Shown: piece by piece, positions 15,300 to 24,364 of the stretch | How the letters are laid out: every line of letters starts with the position of its first letter | How positions within the stretch are numbered: position 1 is the first letter of the stretch | Assembly: GCA_019242155.1 (NCBI GenBank) | Contig: JAFAWA010000409.1 | Coordinates: forward strand, 1-32,855 | DNA: 32,855 bases | DNA from: Terriglobia bacterium | Lineage (GTDB): Bacteria; Acidobacteriota; Terriglobia; Bryobacterales; Bryobacteraceae | Reading direction: 5' to 3' | Translations under genes and position numbers: made by a program | The notes under the pieces: generated by a model | What the model was told of the DNA's origin: nothing | What the model saw: the letters and a program-made list of their open reading frames with translations, nothing else | Databases searched by the model: none

Positions 15300-15830
15300 A
15301 TGGACCTTTCGACGTTAGACTGCCAATCGAGTGACGTCTGTGACGCCATTCGAAGAAACATTGATGCCGTAGCCAAGCTCGATGAGGACTACATTCGCAG
15401 CCGCACGGTTCCCGATCGCATCGCGGACGTGATTGCTAACTTCTCGGGAAGTCTAACGTTTGTCGTGCTGCACCTCGCAGTTTATGGCGGCTGGATATTA
15501 ATCAATTTGGGCCTGTTTCCCGGAGTCCCGGTGTTTGATAAGTTTCCTTTTCTGTTATTGAGCGTCGTGGTTTCGCTCGAGGCGATTTTTCTTTCCACCT
15601 TCGTTCTGATTAAACAGAATCGAATGAGCCGCCGCGCGGAGCAGCGCGCTCACCTGGACCTGCAGATCAATCTGTTGGCGGAACGCGAAATGACTCTGGT
15701 TCTGCAGCTTCTGCAACAGATCTCGCATCGTCTCGGGGTTCCATCGGCGAACGAAGAGTTGAAGGAATTGGCAGCGGAGACATCGGTAGAAGCGCTGGTA
15801 AGTGAGATCCAGCAACGCTTACAGGAATAA
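15300..15830 (+). CDS. DUF1003 membrane protein
   Basis: 176 residues. Two neighbouring hydrophobic segments (SLTFVVLHLAVYGGWILINLGL and FLLLSVVVSLEAIFLSTFVLI) are followed by the family's QNRMSRRAEQRAHLDLQINLLAEREMTLVLQLLQQISHRLG, a long cytoplasmic helix likely to form a coiled coil. The substrate or partner is unknown. It begins one base after the BrkB stop, which implies coupled translation. Confidence 0.9.
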   Translation: MDLSTLDCQSSDVCDAIRRNIDAVAKLDEDYIRSRTVPDRIADVIANFSGSLTFVVLHLAVYGGWILINLGLFPGVPVFDKFPFLLLSVVVSLEAIFLSTFVLIKQNRMSRRAEQRAHLDLQINLLAEREMTLVLQLLQQISHRLGVPSANEELKELAAETSVEALVSEIQQRLQE

Positions 15831-15867
15831 CGGTTGGAGTTATCAAGTGCCCATTCGAGGGGATTTC

Positions 15868-15883
15868 TGTTCGCATGCGAACA
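15868..15883. promoter_or_regulatory. Perfect 16-bp palindrome TGTTCGCATGCGAACA
   Basis: A perfect inverted repeat lies in the 84-base gap between the DUF1003 stop and the likely SRPBCC start. It is one of the few gaps inside the cassette. The half-site TGTTC/GAACA recalls LexA-type boxes of some phyla but with six rather than four central bases. It is a candidate operator for an internal promoter; the regulator is unknown. Confidence 0.45.
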
Positions 15884-15914
15884 CTTTCGGCGGCATGAAC
15901 TTGTAAAGGGATTT

Positions 15915-16769
15915 ATGGTTGTTAGGGAGGCCCGAGGGCAAGTCTTTCCTATGGAAGTTATTACGCACAGAAAACACGGCGTGAATATCAGCGACATGGA
16001 GCGTGCCTTATCCGTAGCCGCCGGTGGAGCATTGGCGATTGTCGGCCTGAGTAAAAGGTCAGGCGTAGGGCTGGGGCTGGCCGCGATAGGCGGTGATCTC
16101 ATCCGCCGCGGCATTACAGGCCACTGCTACGCTTATGAGCACTTAGGCATTCGCACCGCGCCGCGGGGCCAGGGAGCTGATACGACGAGCGTCCCTTACC
16201 AACTGGGAATACGGGTCGACCGCTCGGTGACGATCGATAAGCCCCGTTCGGAGGTATTCGCCTTCTTCCGCAATTTCTCAAATCTGCCCCGGTTCATGAA
16301 GCATCTGGAGTCCGTTACACAGGACGGGGAGCGTTCCCACTGGGTGGTCAAAGCACCGGTCGGAAAGACGGTGGAGTGGGATGCAGTGGTTCACAATGAA
16401 CGTCCGGATGAGTTGATCGCGTGGCGCACGCTGCCGGGCGCCGATGTGCCGAATGCGGGCGCGGTGCTCTTCCGCGATGCTCCCGGCGGGCGCGGCACGG
16501 AAGTCAGAGTGGAGATGCAATACAATCCGCCCGCGGGCACGGTCGGAGCATTTCTTTCGAAGCTTTTCGGCGAGGAGCCCAGTCAGCAGATCGAAGAGGA
16601 CCTGCGCCACCTGAAGCAGATTCTGGAAGTAGGCGAAATCGTAACCACCGAAGGTCAATCGAGCGGCCGCCGGTCGGATACCGAGCGCCCGGAGCGCAAA
16701 GAGTGGGCGGTGCAGCATGCGTCGGAAGCCTCTTTTCCGGCTAGCGACGCGCCGTCGTACACCAGGTAG
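15915..16769 (+). CDS. YgaP-like membrane segment fused to SRPBCC (polyketide cyclase/COQ10-like) domain
   Basis: About 284 residues from the ATG at 15915 (AAAGGG four bases upstream); an ATG at 15951 is also possible. The frame back to a TTG at 15834 has untypical codon use and is probably non-coding. N-terminal part [22 protein letters not shown] and [28 protein letters not shown] is a short two-helix YgaP/DUF2892-like membrane segment. From about residue 95 comes an SRPBCC domain ([67 protein letters not shown]). Such proteins bind small hydrophobic ligands. Ligand unknown. The zinc dehydrogenase begins 13 bases downstream. Confidence 0.85.
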   Translation: MVVREARGQVFPMEVITHRKHGVNISDMERALSVAAGGALAIVGLSKRSGVGLGLAAIGGDLIRRGITGHCYAYEHLGIRTAPRGQGADTTSVPYQLGIRVDRSVTIDKPRSEVFAFFRNFSNLPRFMKHLESVTQDGERSHWVVKAPVGKTVEWDAVVHNERPDELIAWRTLPGADVPNAGAVLFRDAPGGRGTEVRVEMQYNPPAGTVGAFLSKLFGEEPSQQIEEDLRHLKQILEVGEIVTTEGQSSGRRSDTERPERKEWAVQHASEASFPASDAPSYTR

Positions 16770-16782
16770 CCGCGGAGGAACC

Positions 16783-17952
<1,170 letters not shown>

Positions 17953-17957
17953 GCCTG

Positions 17958-19046
17958 ATGCGCGTAGCTCTGTTTTGCCACTCGATCATTTCCGATTGGA
18001 ATCACGGCAATGCGCATTTTTTGCGGGGAGTCGCAACAGAACTGCTGGCGCGTGGGCACGAGGTCCGCGTCTTTGAACCACGCGATTCGTGGAGCCTGGC
18101 CAACCTCACCGCCGAGTACGGTGAGCAGCCCATCTCCAACTTCCAGGCTGCGTTTCCGCAACTGAACCCGCTTCGCTACGACTTACACACGTTAGATCTG
18201 GATGATGCCCTGGATGGGGCTGCGCTGGTGATGGTACACGAGTGGAATGCGCCGGAACTGGTGGCTCGCATCGGCTGCCATCGCCTCCGCAATGGCCGTT
18301 ACCGGCTCCTATTTCATGATACGCACCACCGTTCCGTAACCGAGCGGGACGCGATGGGCCGCTACGACCTTTCTGGTTATGACGGCGTGCTCGCGTTTGG
18401 TGAAGTGATCCGCGAGATTTACCAGAGCCGGGGCTGGAGCCGCCGAGTCTGGACCTGGCATGAAGCCGCGGATACGCGCATTTTTCGTCCGCTTCCGCAA
18501 CAGGCTCAGGGCGATCTCGTCTGGATTGGGAACTGGGGAGACGAAGAACGTACGGCCGAACTGAACGAATTCCTGCTGGAGCCCGTGCGGCGCCTTGGTA
18601 TTCGAGCACGCGTGCACGGGGTCCGCTATCCTCAGGCAGCGGTGCAGGAACTGACCGCCGCGGGTCTAGAATATGCAGGCTGGATCGCAAACTATGAGGT
18701 GCCGCGGGTCTTTTCGGGTTTCCGCGCTACGGTGCACATCCCGCGCAGGCCCTATGTGCAGGCGCTCCCAGGGATCCCGACCATTCGCGTTTTCGAGGCG
18801 CTCGCGTGCGGCATTCCGCTGGTCTCCGCGCCTTGGGAAGATGCCGAGGCGCTATTCACTTCGGGCCGCGATTACCTCACCGCCGGCAATGGGACTGAAA
18901 TGGAGCGTAGTCTGCGCTCACTGCTTGCCGACGCGGACCAGCGTGCCGCGCTCGCCAAACACGGGCTTGAGACGATCCTCGCGCGCCATACCTGCGCCCA
19001 CCGCGTAGACGAACTGTTTCAGATCCTCGAATGCCTGAACAACTGA
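17958..19046 (+). CDS. CgeB-like glycosyltransferase, copy 1 of 3
   Basis: 362 residues from the ATG at 17958; the longer frame overlaps the dehydrogenase. N-terminus RVALFCHSIISDWNHGNAHFLRGVATELLARGHEVRVFEP is shared in pattern with the next two genes. It holds VWTWHEAADTRIFRPLP and WIGNWGDEERTAELNEFLLEP. The donor-domain end IPTIRVFEALACGIPLVSAPWEDAEALF is typical of CgeB/GT-B proteins with a terminal Glyco_trans_1-like half. Retaining GT4-like chemistry is likely but not proven. No ribosome site is visible, so it probably depends on coupling. It overlaps the next gene by 16 bases. Confidence 0.85.
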   Translation: MRVALFCHSIISDWNHGNAHFLRGVATELLARGHEVRVFEPRDSWSLANLTAEYGEQPISNFQAAFPQLNPLRYDLHTLDLDDALDGAALVMVHEWNAPELVARIGCHRLRNGRYRLLFHDTHHRSVTERDAMGRYDLSGYDGVLAFGEVIREIYQSRGWSRRVWTWHEAADTRIFRPLPQQAQGDLVWIGNWGDEERTAELNEFLLEPVRRLGIRARVHGVRYPQAAVQELTAAGLEYAGWIANYEVPRVFSGFRATVHIPRRPYVQALPGIPTIRVFEALACGIPLVSAPWEDAEALFTSGRDYLTAGNGTEMERSLRSLLADADQRAALAKHGLETILARHTCAHRVDELFQILECLNN

Positions 19047-20131
19047 ACATTGCATTCTTTGCTTCGAGCCTGGTTTCCGCTTATTGGAACGGCGCCGCCA
19101 CATACTATCGAGGCATTGTCAGCGGACTTGCGGCACGCGGGCACCGGATCACTTTCTATGAACCCGATGCTTACGAGCGCCAGAAACACCGCGACATTCC
19201 CGATCCCGATTGGGCCCGCGTCGTGGTCTATCCCGCGGCGCAAGAGTCCGATGCTCTCGCGGCGCTCGATTCGATAGGCCCCACCGATGTACTTATCAAG
19301 GCGAGCGGGATAGGCGTCTTCGACCGTCTACTTGAAGAGGCCGTGCTCGAGCGAAAAGCCCGGAGTACCGCGGTAGTTTTTTGGGACGTCGACGCGCCGG
19401 CGACCTTAGACCGCGTACGCGCCGACCCCGGCGACTATTTCGCCTCGCTAATTCCTCGCTACGATGCAATCTTTACGTACGGCGGTGGCGAGCCGGTGGT
19501 CACGGCCTATGAGGCATTGGGCGCGCGCCTCGCGGTGCCGATCTATAACGCGCTCAATCCCGCCACCCATCATCCGGTACCGCCCGACTCGCGTTTCGAA
19601 GGAGAGTTAGGATTCCTCGGAAACCGGCTGCCCGATCGCGAAGCACGCGTAGAGGAGTTCTTTCTCAAAGCCGCCGCTCTTTCCACCGGCCGGTTCCTTT
19701 TGGGCGGGGCCGGATGGGGCGACAAGCCGATGCCCGCGAATGTTCGCTATCTTGGACATATTTACACACGAGATCATAATGCGTTTAACTCAAGCCCGCT
19801 CGCGGTCTTGAACATCTCGCGGGAGAGCATGGCGCGCTATGGCTTTTCGCCCGCGACCCGTGTGTTTGAAGCGGCCGGCGCGGGCGCCTGCATCCTGACA
19901 GACGAATGGGTGGGCATTGATCAGTTTCTTGATCCCGAAACGGAGATCCTGGTGTGCCGTAGCGGCGAAGAGGTCGCCCAGCGGGTTCGGGAACTCGATC
20001 CGGCCCGCGCCCTCTCGATCGGCCAGCGCGCGCGCCACCGCATTCTCGACCAGCACACGTACGCCCACCGCGCCGCCCAGGTCGAGGCTCTTTTGACCGG
20101 GAAAAATGTAGAGGCCGGAGTAACGCCGTGA
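19031..20131 (+). CDS. CgeB-like glycosyltransferase, copy 2 of 3
   Basis: 366 residues. N-terminus NIAFFASSLVSAYWNGAATYYRGIVSGLAARGHRITFYEP is followed by VVFWDVDAPATLDRV, YDAIFTYGGGEPVV and LGFLGNRLPDREARVEEFF. The donor end RYGFSPATRVFEAAGAGACILTDEWVGIDQFL carries the acidic residue and small-residue loop expected in a GT-B enzyme. It looks like a diverged copy of its neighbours. The ATG lies inside the end of copy 1, and its stop overlaps the GTG of copy 3 by four bases, so the three are very likely made together. Donor and acceptor are unknown. Confidence 0.86.
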   Translation: MPEQLNIAFFASSLVSAYWNGAATYYRGIVSGLAARGHRITFYEPDAYERQKHRDIPDPDWARVVVYPAAQESDALAALDSIGPTDVLIKASGIGVFDRLLEEAVLERKARSTAVVFWDVDAPATLDRVRADPGDYFASLIPRYDAIFTYGGGEPVVTAYEALGARLAVPIYNALNPATHHPVPPDSRFEGELGFLGNRLPDREARVEEFFLKAAALSTGRFLLGGAGWGDKPMPANVRYLGHIYTRDHNAFNSSPLAVLNISRESMARYGFSPATRVFEAAGAGACILTDEWVGIDQFLDPETEILVCRSGEEVAQRVRELDPARALSIGQRARHRILDQHTYAHRAAQVEALLTGKNVEAGVTP

Positions 20132-21219
20132 AGATCGTGGTCTTCGGCCTTTCGATCACTTCCTCCTGGGGCAACGGGCACGCTACGACTTATCGTGGGC
20201 TGGTGCGGGAGCTGAGCCGCCGCGGCCACGATGTGTTGTTTCTCGAGCGGGACGTTCCCTGGTATGCAGAGAACCGCGATCTGCCCCGCCCGCCTTACGG
20301 GCGCACCGAGCTTTACGGCTCAGTCGACGAGATGCAGCGCCGCTTTTCCCGTGAAGTCAGAGACGCCGATCTGGTGATCGTCGGTTCTTTCGTTCCCGAA
20401 GGCGTTGCGGTCGGAGAGTGGGTATTCGAAACCACACGGGGCCTGCCGGCCTTCTATGATATCGACACGCCGGTTACGCTCGGCAAGCTGGGACGGGGCG
20501 ATTTCGAATACCTCGCGCCGCACCTCATTCCGCAATACCGCATCTATCTTTCCTTCACCGGCGGACCGCTGCTGGCTTACATCGAAACCCACTACGGCTC
20601 CCCAATGGCTCGCGTCCTCTACTGTTCCGTGGATCCCCAGCTGTATTACCCGGAGCCGCTCCCGAATCGATGGGATCTGGGATATCTCGGAACCTATGCG
20701 GATGATCGCCAGCGCTTTCTTGACTGCCTGCTGATGGAGCCCGCCCGGCGCTGGCGGGAGGGCCGCTTTATCGTAGCCGGTCCGCTGTACCCACCTACGA
20801 TCGAGTGGCCTGACAATGTCGAACGTTTGGATCATCTGGCGCCTTCCGATCACCGCGCCTTTTACAACGCGCAGCGCGTCACGCTCAATTTGACGCGAGG
20901 TGAAATGAAGTCGGCCGGTTACTCACCGAGCGTCAGACTTTTCGAGGCGGCGGCGTGCGGCGCAGCCATAGTGAGCGACTACTGGCGCGGCTTGGAGGGA
21001 TTGTTTGAAATCGGGCGTGAGATCCTGGTGGCCGGTAGCCCGGAAGAGATTCTTCGGCTGCTGAGGGAGACCTCGCCTGACGAGATCGCGCGCCTCGGCC
21101 AGCGCGTACGCGAACGCGTGCAAGCGGAACATACGGCGGCGCAACGCGCGCTCCAGCTCGAGAGCTACTATAACGATGCCGTGCGGAACCAGACAAGGGC
21201 GGGAAACGTGCTCCCTTAG
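20128..21219 (+). CDS. CgeB-like glycosyltransferase, copy 3 of 3
   Basis: 363 residues, GTG start within a GTGA overlap. N-terminus KIVVFGLSITSSWGNGHATTYRGLVRELSRRGHDVLFLERDVPWY, then PAFYDIDTPVTLGKL, YLSFTGGPLLAYIE, LGYLGTYADDRQRFLDCLL and KSAGYSPSVRLFEAAACGAAIVSDYWRGLEGLF. The overall architecture equals copy 2 (FWDVDAP against FYDIDTP; YGFSPATRVFEAAGAG against AGYSPSVRLFEAAACG), which shows tandem duplication. The -RGHDVLFLERDVPWYAENRD- segment is characteristic of this CgeB group. Last enzyme gene of the cassette; a tiny DUF3309 gene follows after 18 bases. Confidence 0.88.
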   Translation: MKIVVFGLSITSSWGNGHATTYRGLVRELSRRGHDVLFLERDVPWYAENRDLPRPPYGRTELYGSVDEMQRRFSREVRDADLVIVGSFVPEGVAVGEWVFETTRGLPAFYDIDTPVTLGKLGRGDFEYLAPHLIPQYRIYLSFTGGPLLAYIETHYGSPMARVLYCSVDPQLYYPEPLPNRWDLGYLGTYADDRQRFLDCLLMEPARRWREGRFIVAGPLYPPTIEWPDNVERLDHLAPSDHRAFYNAQRVTLNLTRGEMKSAGYSPSVRLFEAAACGAAIVSDYWRGLEGLFEIGREILVAGSPEEILRLLRETSPDEIARLGQRVRERVQAEHTAAQRALQLESYYNDAVRNQTRAGNVLP

Positions 21220-21237
21220 GCATAGGAGGAGGGCAAG

Positions 21238-21387
21238 ATGATTTTACTGCTGATTATTTTGGTGATTTTGGCTGCGGCCTCGGCGCCCACTTGGCCGTAC
21301 AGCCGTGGATGGGGCTACTATCCGAGCGGCGGTCTCGGTTTAGTTCTCTTGATCCTCGTTGTACTGCTTCTCATGGGACGCATCTGA
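21238..21387 (+). CDS. DUF3309 small membrane protein (49 residues)
   Basis: A 49-residue peptide: hydrophobic stretch MILLLIILVILAAA, central PTWPYSRGWGYYPSGGLG, then hydrophobic LVLLILVVLLLMGRI. This two-hydrophobic-arm form with the WPYSRGWGYYPSGG centre is the DUF3309 family as I remember it. AGGAGG lies eight bases before the ATG, the best ribosome site in this part of the window, which supports real and strong translation. Function unknown; members are often induced by stress. It follows copy 3 of the glycosyltransferases by 18 bases and is probably on the same transcript. Confidence 0.88.
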   Translation: MILLLIILVILAAASAPTWPYSRGWGYYPSGGLGLVLLILVVLLLMGRI

Positions 21388-21459
21388 TCGAGCGGGGCGG
21401 CGGACGCCGCCTCGTACGAATCGGCCGTTCGAAAATTAAGTCCTGTCAAATTGCCGTTG

Positions 21460-21465
21460 TAGAAT
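21460..21465 (+). promoter_or_regulatory. Candidate -10 box TAGAAT, near-leaderless start of DUF1844 gene
   Basis: TAGAAT matches the -10 consensus at five of six positions and lies six bases before the ATG at 21472, so any transcript would start at or next to the start codon. No good -35 is seen. Weak support only. Confidence 0.25.
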
Positions 21466-21471
21466 TGGGAC

Positions 21472-21798
21472 ATGAGCGAAGTGGAGCGCCCCGAGTCCGA
21501 AATGGCGGAGTCCCGTATTCCGTTGCCGCCCGCCACATTCGAGTTCCTCATCATGTCGCTGCGCGCCCAGGCGGAAATGCAGCTCGGTTTAATGCATTTC
21601 GGCCCGGAGGAGAAACCGAAGCCGGAGCTCGATCTGGCGCGGCACTCCATCGATCTCATGGGTGTCTTGCTTGAGAAGACCAAGGGAAACCTTCATATCG
21701 AAGAGCAGCGGCTATTAGAAAACTCCTTGACGGAGCTTCGCTTCCGCTTTGTGCAGGTTTCCGAGGAAACCGCCAAAAGCGCCTCCCAGAACTCGTGA
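21472..21798 (+). CDS. DUF1844 protein
   Basis: 108 residues. The family core PPATFEFLIMSLRAQAEMQLGLMHFG is followed by DLARHSIDLMGVLLEKTKGNL and ENSLTELRFRFVQV. All-helical and probably cytoplasmic; no known function. Its stop touches the ATG of the metallo-hydrolase (TGA then ATG), so translation is coupled. The gene opens a small unit that continues through ribF and the TerC-like gene. Confidence 0.88.
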   Translation: MSEVERPESEMAESRIPLPPATFEFLIMSLRAQAEMQLGLMHFGPEEKPKPELDLARHSIDLMGVLLEKTKGNLHIEEQRLLENSLTELRFRFVQVSEETAKSASQNS

Positions 21799-22593
21799 AT
21801 GGCGGGGCCATGCTTCAAAATCACGGTACTGGGTTCGGGAACCAGTGTCGGGGTCCCGACCGTCGGCTGCCATTGCGCCGTGTGCAGCTCTTCGGACCCG
21901 CGCGATGAGCGCCTCAGGCCCTCCATACTGATCAGCTATCGAGACCGCCAGATTCTGATCGACACCACGCCCGATTTCCGGGCGCAAGCTCTGCGGGTGC
22001 ATCTCGAACGCCTGGATGCGGTGGTATATACGCATTCGCATGCCGACCATATTATGGGGCTCGATGATGTCCGGCCCTACAATTTCCGGCAAAAGGGCAA
22101 GATCCCCATCTATGCTTCGAGCGACACCATGCAAGCGATCCGGCGCGTGTTCCAATACATCTTCGACGATAGAGAGAAGGAGTCGAGCGTGCCGCAGTTA
22201 GCCACGCACATCATCAACGGCGCGGCTTTCGACGTCTTCGGACTGGAGTTCGTGCCGATTCCGATTCTGCACGGCAGCGCGAGGATCCTCGGTTTTCGCT
22301 TCGGCGACGCGGCGTATTTAACGGACCACAGCGAAATACCGGAGTCGTCGATGGAGTCTTTGACCGGCCTCGATGTCCTCTTTTTGGACGCGCTGCGGCA
22401 CAAGCCGCATCCCACGCATTCGACCGTAGACCGCTCCGTGAAGACCGTCGAAAAGCTGGCGCCGCGGCGCGCTTTCTTCACACACATCTCGCACGACCTT
22501 GCGCATGAGCGCACCGAGAGCATGCTGCCGTCCAATGTCCGCCTGGCCTATGACGGCTTGGAACTGACCATCGGAAACGCGGAGCCGGAATGA
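21799..22593 (+). CDS. PhnP-like MBL-fold metallo-hydrolase
   Basis: 264 residues. N-terminal ITVLGSGTSVGVPTVGCHCAVCSSSDPRDERLR carries the Cys24/Cys26/Cys29 structural metal knuckle seen in PhnP and relatives. The metallo-beta-lactamase metal motif is H79-S-H81-A-D83-H84. Further ligands are likely in IPILHGS, YLTDHSEIP and FTHISHDL. Probably a phosphodiesterase for a small cyclic or nucleotide-like substrate; there is no phosphonate operon here, so the PhnP reaction itself is not implied. It overlaps ribF by four bases (ATGA). Confidence 0.93.
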   Translation: MAGPCFKITVLGSGTSVGVPTVGCHCAVCSSSDPRDERLRPSILISYRDRQILIDTTPDFRAQALRVHLERLDAVVYTHSHADHIMGLDDVRPYNFRQKGKIPIYASSDTMQAIRRVFQYIFDDREKESSVPQLATHIINGAAFDVFGLEFVPIPILHGSARILGFRFGDAAYLTDHSEIPESSMESLTGLDVLFLDALRHKPHPTHSTVDRSVKTVEKLAPRRAFFTHISHDLAHERTESMLPSNVRLAYDGLELTIGNAEPE

Positions 22594-23558
22594 ACGTTTA
22601 TCACAGCCTCGCGGAAGTTCCCGCGGACTTCGGCCCCAGTTCGCTTACGATCGGCAATTTCGATGGCGTACACCTGGGGCACCGGCGAATTCTGAAGCGA
22701 GTTACGGCGCTGGCCGCCGAACACGGCTGGAAATCATCCGTACTGACTTTTCATCCCCATCCCACGCATCTGGTTGCGCCGGAGAGGGCTCCGCGGCTGT
22801 TGACCACTCCCGAACAGCGGGCGGAACTTATGGGTGAAGAGGGGATCCAACAGGTCTTGATCCTGCCGTTTACTACCGAACTCTCCCGGCTCACGCCGGA
22901 AGAGTTCGTGGGGGAACTGCTCGTGAGCCGCCTGGGCGCGCGGGCCGTGGTGGTGGGGGACAACTTTCGTTTCGGAAGAGGACAGGCGGGCAATGTTCAC
23001 TCGCTCCAAGAGTTCGGGCGGCAGTTTGGCTTTCTCACAGAAGTGATTTCCGCCGCAAAGTGCCGCGGCCGTATGACGAGCAGCAGCGCCATCCGCCAGG
23101 CGATCGAGAAGGGCCGCGTGGCGCTGGCCGCCCGTATGCTGCGCCGCCCGTACGCGCTGGAAGGCGAAGTAGTGAAAGGCCAGGGCGTAGGCACAAAACG
23201 CACGGTACCTACATTAAACCTCTCCACCACGGCGGAAGTCATTCCCGCGAGCGGCGTCTATCTTACGAGGACATACGATTCCGATACAGCGCGCAAGTGG
23301 AACTCAATTACGAACGTGGGATACCGGCCCACATTCGGCGCCGCGAATGAACGCACGATCGAAACGTTTGTTCTCGACCCGCTCGAAGGCGAATCCCCGA
23401 AACACATTCGCGTGGCGTTTCTGTGCCGCGTTCGCGATGAACGAAAGTTCGATACACCGGAGTCCTTAAAGGCGCAGATTCTTAGCGACGTGAGGGTCGC
23501 GCGCAACTACTTCCGCCGCTTGCAGAGCTGGTCAGGCGGTCGCCTCACGACGGCGTAG
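22590..23558 (+). CDS. ribF: Bifunctional riboflavin kinase/FAD synthetase RibF
   Basis: Makes FMN and then FAD from riboflavin. 322 residues. The N-terminal FAD synthetase half shows LTIGNFDGVHLGHRRIL, LTFHPHPTH, FVGELLVSRLGARAVVVGDNFRFGRGQAGN and the SSSAIRQAI signature. The C-terminal flavokinase half shows LEGEVVKGQGVGTKRTVPTLNL (here KRTVPTLN where many members read RxLGFPTAN), GVYLTRTY, NVGYRPTF and ETFVLDPLEG. ATG overlaps the previous stop. Full length, no missing part. Confidence 0.96.
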   Translation: MNVYHSLAEVPADFGPSSLTIGNFDGVHLGHRRILKRVTALAAEHGWKSSVLTFHPHPTHLVAPERAPRLLTTPEQRAELMGEEGIQQVLILPFTTELSRLTPEEFVGELLVSRLGARAVVVGDNFRFGRGQAGNVHSLQEFGRQFGFLTEVISAAKCRGRMTSSSAIRQAIEKGRVALAARMLRRPYALEGEVVKGQGVGTKRTVPTLNLSTTAEVIPASGVYLTRTYDSDTARKWNSITNVGYRPTFGAANERTIETFVLDPLEGESPKHIRVAFLCRVRDERKFDTPESLKAQILSDVRVARNYFRRLQSWSGGRLTTA

Positions 23559-23563
23559 CGTCC

Positions 23564-24256
23564 ATGCCCGCGCACCTTCTCCTGAGCGTTGTATCGATTA
23601 TCGTCATCGATCTGCTTTTAGCGGGCGATAACGCTCTGGTAATCGCGATGGCTGTCCGGGCGCTGCCCCTAAGCGACCGGAAAAAATGTATCGCCTACGG
23701 GGCCGGCATGGCGGTGTTGCTTCGGGTAGCGCTCACCATCGTGGCCGCGCGCCTGTTGACTCTGCCCTTTCTGGAATTGGCAGGTGGACTACTTGTGCTG
23801 TGGATTGCCTTCAAAGTTCTGGTCGACGCCAGTGATCCGCCCGAAGCCGCACCCGCGCCCCGTCGGCTGCTGCAGGCTATCTGGTTCATCGCCGTGGCTG
23901 ATATCACCATGTCGATCGATAACATACTGGCGGTCGCGGGGGCTTCGAACGGCAATTTAGCGTTGATTCTTTTCGGACTGTGCCTGAGTATTCCGTTCGT
24001 GATCTTCTCGAGTAACTTACTGGCCAACCTGATGGACCGCTACCCCGTAGTGGTCTATATCGGGGTCGCCATTCTGACCAAAGTGGCCGGAGACATGATG
24101 CTTGGTGACCCTTTCATCGTGAGAACTCTTCACCCCTCAACGGGTGTGCGTTACCTGGCGGACGCGGCGCTGATCACAGCCCTACTGGTGGGAGGATTGC
24201 GGGTTACTCGGGGACGGCGCAAACGGGTACCGCAGGCCGGGCAACGAAGCGCGTAA
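23564..24256 (+). CDS. TerC/YjbE-family integral membrane protein
   Basis: 230 residues, about seven hydrophobic segments. Acidic in-membrane motifs VIDLLLAGDNALVIAMAV near the N-terminus and ADITMSIDNILAVAG in the middle are the TerC signature and are thought to bind metal ions. Related proteins act in manganese export or metal loading of secreted proteins. ATG five bases after the ribF stop. The stop codon overlaps the T-run of the terminator of the opposite-strand gene. Confidence 0.93.
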   Translation: MPAHLLLSVVSIIVIDLLLAGDNALVIAMAVRALPLSDRKKCIAYGAGMAVLLRVALTIVAARLLTLPFLELAGGLLVLWIAFKVLVDASDPPEAAPAPRRLLQAIWFIAVADITMSIDNILAVAGASNGNLALILFGLCLSIPFVIFSSNLLANLMDRYPVVVYIGVAILTKVAGDMMLGDPFIVRTLHPSTGVRYLADAALITALLVGGLRVTRGRRKRVPQAGQRSA

Positions 24257-24291
24257 AAAAGAGCCCGGCGAGAGGTTTGTCCCGCCGGGGC
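24255..24291 (-). terminator. Rho-independent terminator for the cyclophilin gene
   Basis: On the minus strand a 7-bp GC stem (24264-24270 with 24283-24289) with a 12-base loop is followed, after three bases, by six T (24255-24260). It lies between converging genes and would stop minus-strand transcription about 75 bases after the cyclophilin stop. The T-run sits on the last bases of the TerC-like gene. The rest of the gap holds TATAAT at 24313 with no partner box. Confidence 0.7.
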
Positions 24292-24364
24292 CGCGTCGTT
24301 CCAATTTGACCCTATAATTGTAACTTCTTGGTCCCCTTCGCACGGGGGTTGGGTCTCTTCTATC

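Noticed and set aside
24313-24318. TATAAT on the plus strand between converging genes
   Set aside because: No -35 at usable distance and no plus-strand gene starts downstream for over 600 bases.
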